Shown here piece by piece: positions 34,027 to 36,920 of a stretch of 36,920 nt of DNA. Source of the DNA: Streptomyces mangrovisoli (GTDB lineage: Bacteria; Actinomycetota; Actinomycetes; Streptomycetales; Streptomycetaceae); assembly GCF_000974985.2 (NCBI RefSeq), contig NZ_LAVA02000078.1, forward strand, positions 1 to 36,920, given 5' to 3'. Each line of letters opens with the position of its first letter. The first letter of the stretch is position 1. The notes below the pieces were generated by a model. The model did not search any database, was not told the origin of the DNA, and saw only the letters and a list, made by a program, of their open reading frames with translations. The position numbers and the translations under genes are program-made.

Positions 34027-34776
34027 GTGACCGCGCGCGCAACGGGCGGCTCGGCCCCCGAGGGCTACGACAAGCACGCCTTCGAGCCGTTCGCCGTCAC
34101 CGTCGATCTCGCCGTGCTCACGATCCGCGCGGGCGCGCTCGACGTGCTGCTCGTCGAGCGCGGGCAGGAGCCGTACGCCGGACGCTGGGCGCTGCCCGGC
34201 GGGTTCGTGCTGCCCGACGAGTCCGCCGAGACGGCGGCCCGCCGCGAACTCGCCGAGGAGACCGGCCTCGCGGACGTCTCCGGGCTGCACCTGGAGCAGC
34301 TGCGCACCTACAGCGAACCCGGCCGCGACCCCCGGATGCGGGTGGTGTCGGTCGCCTTCACCGCGCTGCTGCCCGACGCGCCCGAACCCCGCGGCGGCGG
34401 CGACGCGGCCGAGGCCCGCTGGCGGCCCTACGACACCGCCGGCCCGCTCGCCTTCGACCACGACCGCATCCTCGCCGACGCCCACGAACGGGTCGGCGCC
34501 CAGCTGGAGTACAGCTGCCTCGCCACCGCGTTCTGCCCGCCCGAGTTCACCCTCGGCGAGCTCCAGCAGGTCTACGAGACCGTCTGGGGCGGCACGCTCG
34601 ACCGCCCCAACTTCCGCCGCAAGGTGCTCGCCACCCCCGGCTTCGTCGAACCGGTGCCCGGCGCCGCCCGCCTCACCGGAGGCCGCGGCAAACCCGCCGC
34701 GCTCTACCGCGCGGGCACCGCCGCCGCGCTCCACCCGCCCCTGCTCCGGCCACCACGGGAAGGAAGCCCCGCATGA
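34027..34776 (+). CDS. nrtR: NrtR family transcriptional regulator (Nudix domain plus winged helix)
   Basis: A 249-residue regulator. The Nudix-like domain spans about residues 20-140. Its box at 59-81 (GFVLPDESAETAARRELAEETGL) fits the full GX5EX7REUXEEXGU consensus, whereas many NrtR regulators have lost catalytic residues. The C-terminal winged helix is FCPPEFTLGELQQVYETVWGGTLDRPNFRRKVLATPGFVEPV, typical of NrtR. NrtR proteins repress NAD-metabolism genes and are released by ADP-ribose. The start is GTG 34027, with a GAGGGGG ribosome site about 8 bases upstream. The palindrome at 33955-33971 is the probable operator. It overlaps the ADP-ribosylglycohydrolase start (ATGA), so the regulator and the enzyme form one operon. 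Confidence 0.88.
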   Translation: MTARATGGSAPEGYDKHAFEPFAVTVDLAVLTIRAGALDVLLVERGQEPYAGRWALPGGFVLPDESAETAARRELAEETGLADVSGLHLEQLRTYSEPGRDPRMRVVSVAFTALLPDAPEPRGGGDAAEARWRPYDTAGPLAFDHDRILADAHERVGAQLEYSCLATAFCPPEFTLGELQQVYETVWGGTLDRPNFRRKVLATPGFVEPVPGAARLTGGRGKPAALYRAGTAAALHPPLLRPPREGSPA

Positions 34777-35795
34777 CCACGACCACGCCCAGGAAGCGCG
34801 CCGCGACCGGCGCGCTCATCGGCCTCGCCCTCGGGGACGCGCTCGGCTTCCCCACCGAGTTCAACGACGTGCCGGGCATCCTCGCCAAGTGCGGTCCCTG
34901 GCGGGAGATGGAGCTGCCGAAGCCCGCGATCGTCACCGACGACACCCAGATGACCCTCGCGCTCGGCCGCGGGCTGCGCACCGCCATGGACCGCGGCGTC
35001 CTCGCCCCCAAACGGCTGGAGCGGCCGGTGCGCGAGGAGTTCGTGGACTGGTTCCAGTCACCCGACAACAACCGCGCCCCGGGCCGCACCTGCCTGGTCG
35101 CCTGCAACCTCCTGAAGGAGGACGGCCGGCTGTGGCAGGACGCCGGCCAGATCGGCTCCAAGGGCTGCGGCGCCAACATGCGCGTCGCCCCCGTCGGGCT
35201 CGCCGGCGGGCTCAGCGACGAACAGCGCGCGGGCGCCGCCCAGTTGCAGGCCGCGCTCACCCATGGCCACCCCACCGCGCTCGCCGCCTCCGACCTCACC
35301 GCCCGCGCCGTACGGCTGCTCGCGCGGGGCGCCGAACCCACCGGCCTGGTAGGCCAGTTGAGGTCGTACGCCCTCGACAACCGGACCCGCTACCACCACC
35401 TGTGGCTCGGCGATCTGTGGACCCGCGCCCAGGACCCGAGCCCCGAGCACTTCATCGCGCGCGGCTGGGACGACTGCCTGGCCGTGCTGGACCGGCTGCG
35501 CGACGCCCTGCGCAGCCCCTCGCCCGAGACCGACCCGTGCCTGGCCACCGGCCCAGGCTGGGTCGCCGAGGAGGCCCTGGCGACCGGGCTGCTGTGCTTC
35601 CTGCTGTTCCTCGACGAACCGCTGACCGCGCTGCGCCGGGCCGCCTGCACCTCGGGCGACTCCGACTCGATCGCCTGCCTCACGGGCGCCTTCGCGGGCG
35701 CCCACCACGGCGACGGCGTCTGGCCCGCGCGCTGGGCGGACCGGATCGAGTACCGCAGCGACCTGCTGTCGCTGGGGGCGCTCTGGGACGCGTGA
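34773..35795 (+). CDS. ADP-ribosylglycohydrolase family protein
   Basis: A 340-residue ARH/DraG-type hydrolase that removes ADP-ribose from proteins or from small or nucleic-acid substrates, using a binuclear Mg centre. The N-terminal GALIGLALGDALGFPTEF is the family opener. Metal ligands are expected in TDDTQM near 55-60 and in GDSDSIACLTGAFAGAHHG near 296-314, with the intervening helices in place (PGRTCLVACNLL, GCGANMRVAPVGLAGG). The start is ATG 34773, overlapping the nrtR stop. Released free ADP-ribose could feed the NrtR sensor (inferred feedback). It converges on the Rieske gene with 65 bp between stops and no obvious hairpin. Confidence 0.93.
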   Translation: MTTTTPRKRAATGALIGLALGDALGFPTEFNDVPGILAKCGPWREMELPKPAIVTDDTQMTLALGRGLRTAMDRGVLAPKRLERPVREEFVDWFQSPDNNRAPGRTCLVACNLLKEDGRLWQDAGQIGSKGCGANMRVAPVGLAGGLSDEQRAGAAQLQAALTHGHPTALAASDLTARAVRLLARGAEPTGLVGQLRSYALDNRTRYHHLWLGDLWTRAQDPSPEHFIARGWDDCLAVLDRLRDALRSPSPETDPCLATGPGWVAEEALATGLLCFLLFLDEPLTALRRAACTSGDSDSIACLTGAFAGAHHGDGVWPARWADRIEYRSDLLSLGALWDA

Positions 35796-35860
35796 GCCGG
35801 GGCGCGGTCCGGCCGGGGGTTGCCGCGCGCGGCCCGACCGTGCGATCCCGTGGACCCCGG

Positions 35861-36277
35861 TCAGGCCAGTGTGATGGTGTCCCCGGACACCGTGATCCGT
35901 CGCGGCGGCAGCGGCTTCGGTGCCGGTCCCGCGGCCACCGAGGCGTCGGCGATGCGGAACCTGCTGCCGTGGCAGGGGCACTGGATCAGACCGTCCTCGA
36001 CCGCGTTCACCGTGCAGCCCTGATGCGTGCACACCGCCGAGAACGCCTTGAACTCGCCCTTCTTCGGCTGGGTGACCACGACCTTCTCGGCCGTGAAGAC
36101 CTTGCCCCCGCCGACCGGCACCTCCGAGGCGTGCCCCAGCTCCTGGCCGCTGGTGGCGGCGGCGGACGAGGACGACGAGCCGTTCCCGTCGCCGTAGCTG
36201 CTGCATCCGGCACAGCCCACGGCGAGCGCCGCCGCGCCCGCGCCGAGGACCGTGCGCCGGGTCGGCGGATGGGTCAT
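35861..36277 (-). CDS. Rieske (2Fe-2S) protein with Tat/lipoprotein-type signal
   Basis: A 138-residue exported iron-sulfur protein. The N-terminus RRTVLGAGAAALAVGCAGCSS has a twin arginine and a lipobox-like AVGC (Cys22), so it is probably exported folded by Tat and lipid-anchored. A Ser/Gly linker (about 26-45) precedes the Rieske domain. Its cluster ligands lie in CTHQGC (83-88) and CPCHGSRF (100-107), both complete. It likely carries electrons outside the membrane. The start ATG 36277 overlaps the stop of the upstream membrane protein gene (ATGA), implying a coupled pair. It resembles small Streptomyces Rieske proteins, not the full QcrA subunit, which has three helices. Confidence 0.92.
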   Translation of the reverse strand: MTHPPTRRTVLGAGAAALAVGCAGCSSYGDGNGSSSSSAAATSGQELGHASEVPVGGGKVFTAEKVVVTQPKKGEFKAFSAVCTHQGCTVNAVEDGLIQCPCHGSRFRIADASVAAGPAPKPLPPRRITVSGDTITLA

Positions 36278-36861
36278 GTCGTCACTCCGAACGTGCGGAA
36301 GAACCAGAACGCCGACGTCAGCCAGATCAGCGTGAGGGCGGTGAACACCAGACCCCCGACGAGAGGCAGCAGCCAGCCGGGGAGCCGCTCCGAGCGCAGC
36401 AGCAGCATCTTGGCACTGAACGCACCGAAAAAGAAGCAACCCAGGACAGAGTGGAACAAGACGCGCGTTTCATAGGTCTGGTAGCCCAGCGCGTACAGGC
36501 AGTGCACGGCCACCGGGACGGCGACCAGGAACGCGATCCGGCCCGACCAGCGGTGCAGGGCAGGCGCCCAGCGGGGTCCGGGCAGCCGGCCGTAGACCAT
36601 GAACGCGGAGACGAGCTGGACCAGGGCGAAGAGGAACGCGGTCGTCGCCAGCCACGACTTCACCGCGCCCGTGCTGCTGAACCCGGCGAGGTCGAACGCC
36701 GTGCCGGCCGGGTGGTGGGTCCGGCCGTAGACGCCGAGGCCGACCGCCACCGCCGCGGCCACCAGCGCGGGGACGAGGTAGCGCGCCGGGCCGGGCGGGG
36801 CGGGGGAGCGCGGCGGGGGCGCGGGGAAGTTCTGGGTGGCGGCGTTCGGGTCGACGGTCAT
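36274..36861 (-). CDS. Five-TM membrane protein with conserved histidines (DUF6529-like)
   Basis: A 195-residue integral membrane protein. After a Pro-rich cytoplasmic N-terminus, five hydrophobic helices lie near 28-46, 68-90, 107-126, 134-156 and 164-188. His103, His120 and His137 sit at the edges of or inside helices 3-4 (APALHRWSGR, VAVHCLYALG, VLFHSVLGC), reminiscent of heme-coordinating cytochrome b561-type proteins. I match it to the DUF6529 family from memory; the function is unassigned. Heme binding is inference. The start is ATG 36861 with GGGAG about 8 bases upstream; in-frame codons extend to 36900 but lack a ribosome site. Its translational coupling to the Rieske gene suggests an electron-transfer pair. 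Confidence 0.82.
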   Translation of the reverse strand: MTVDPNAATQNFPAPPPRSPAPPGPARYLVPALVAAAVAVGLGVYGRTHHPAGTAFDLAGFSSTGAVKSWLATTAFLFALVQLVSAFMVYGRLPGPRWAPALHRWSGRIAFLVAVPVAVHCLYALGYQTYETRVLFHSVLGCFFFGAFSAKMLLLRSERLPGWLLPLVGGLVFTALTLIWLTSAFWFFRTFGVTT

Positions 36862-36920
36862 GGTCGGCTCCCTGGAGTGCCGTACGTCCTGCGTGGTCAA
36901 GGGGCGGAGGGGTCGAGGTG
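36862..36920. other. Upstream region of the Rieske operon (partial)
   Basis: The last 59 bases contain the ribosome site of the DUF6529-like gene and probably part of its leader. No promoter or gene can be assigned because the window ends here. Confidence 0.5.

Noticed and set aside
30286..34734. A 1482-residue minus-strand frame
   Set aside because: It is antisense to five well-supported genes and arises from G/C-rich third positions.

Overview
The window is a piece of a Streptomyces (or very close actinomycete) chromosome. The evidence is the very high G+C with G/C in nearly every third codon position, frequent GTG and TTG starts, many ATGA/GTGA stop-start overlaps, an actinobacterial 5S rRNA, and a gene order (tlyA, NAD kinase, recN, pyrG, Nudix, STAND regulator, ald, parA, scpA, scpB, rluB) that I recall from Streptomyces core chromosomes. 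Most of the window is conserved core. The accessory-looking parts are the repeat elements, the low-complexity genes and the last 6 kb.

Layout. 1-290: the 3' end of an rRNA operon (23S-5S spacer, 5S rRNA, terminator). 323-2614: a large TPR protein with a disordered RRDD-repeat N-terminus and an acidic tail. 2660-5053: a DUF1015 protein (minus) divergent from a HAD-IIA phosphatase (plus). 5115-8162: an iron-box-controlled ferric-siderophore ABC importer (two permeases, one ATPase, no binding protein). 8165-8332: a long palindromic element ending exactly at the stop codon of an SCP2-domain gene. 8719-12800: a small hypothetical gene, tlyA, NAD kinase and recN. 12945-18363: a cupin (minus), a GT4-type glycosyltransferase (plus), a PucR-type regulator (minus) and a GH15 glucoamylase/trehalase-like enzyme (minus). 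19012-21403: CTP synthase with a textbook terminator, then an ADP-ribose-pyrophosphatase-type Nudix hydrolase.

21404-21900 is noncoding and carries two copies of a dispersed hairpin repeat; a third copy lies at 12896-12944. 21901-25256: a STAND NTPase-TPR protein and alanine dehydrogenase. 25626-30371 is a compact run of ParA-like ATPase, ribbon-helix-helix-like protein, ScpA, ScpB and an RsuA/RluB pseudouridine synthase. It links chromosome partitioning, SMC condensation and rRNA modification. 30466-33915: an ECF sigma factor with a SnoaL-like C-terminus, a coupled DinB/MDMPI-like protein with a strange Gly/Cys/Arg-rich insertion, and an MFS drug exporter. 33931-35795: an NrtR-type Nudix regulator and an ADP-ribosylglycohydrolase behind a promoter whose -10 box is buried in a palindromic operator. 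35861-36861 (minus): a five-TM protein with conserved histidines, coupled to a Tat/lipoprotein Rieske protein.

The parts most worth a second look are the 168-bp palindrome in which nearly every arm mismatch is a G-U wobble on one strand, the NrtR-ADP-ribosylglycohydrolase operon with its self-operator, the ParA/RHH/ScpAB cluster with nearby TTGAC half-sites, and the RRDD-repeat TPR protein next to the rRNA operon. No tRNA, CRISPR array, prophage or complete insertion sequence was seen.
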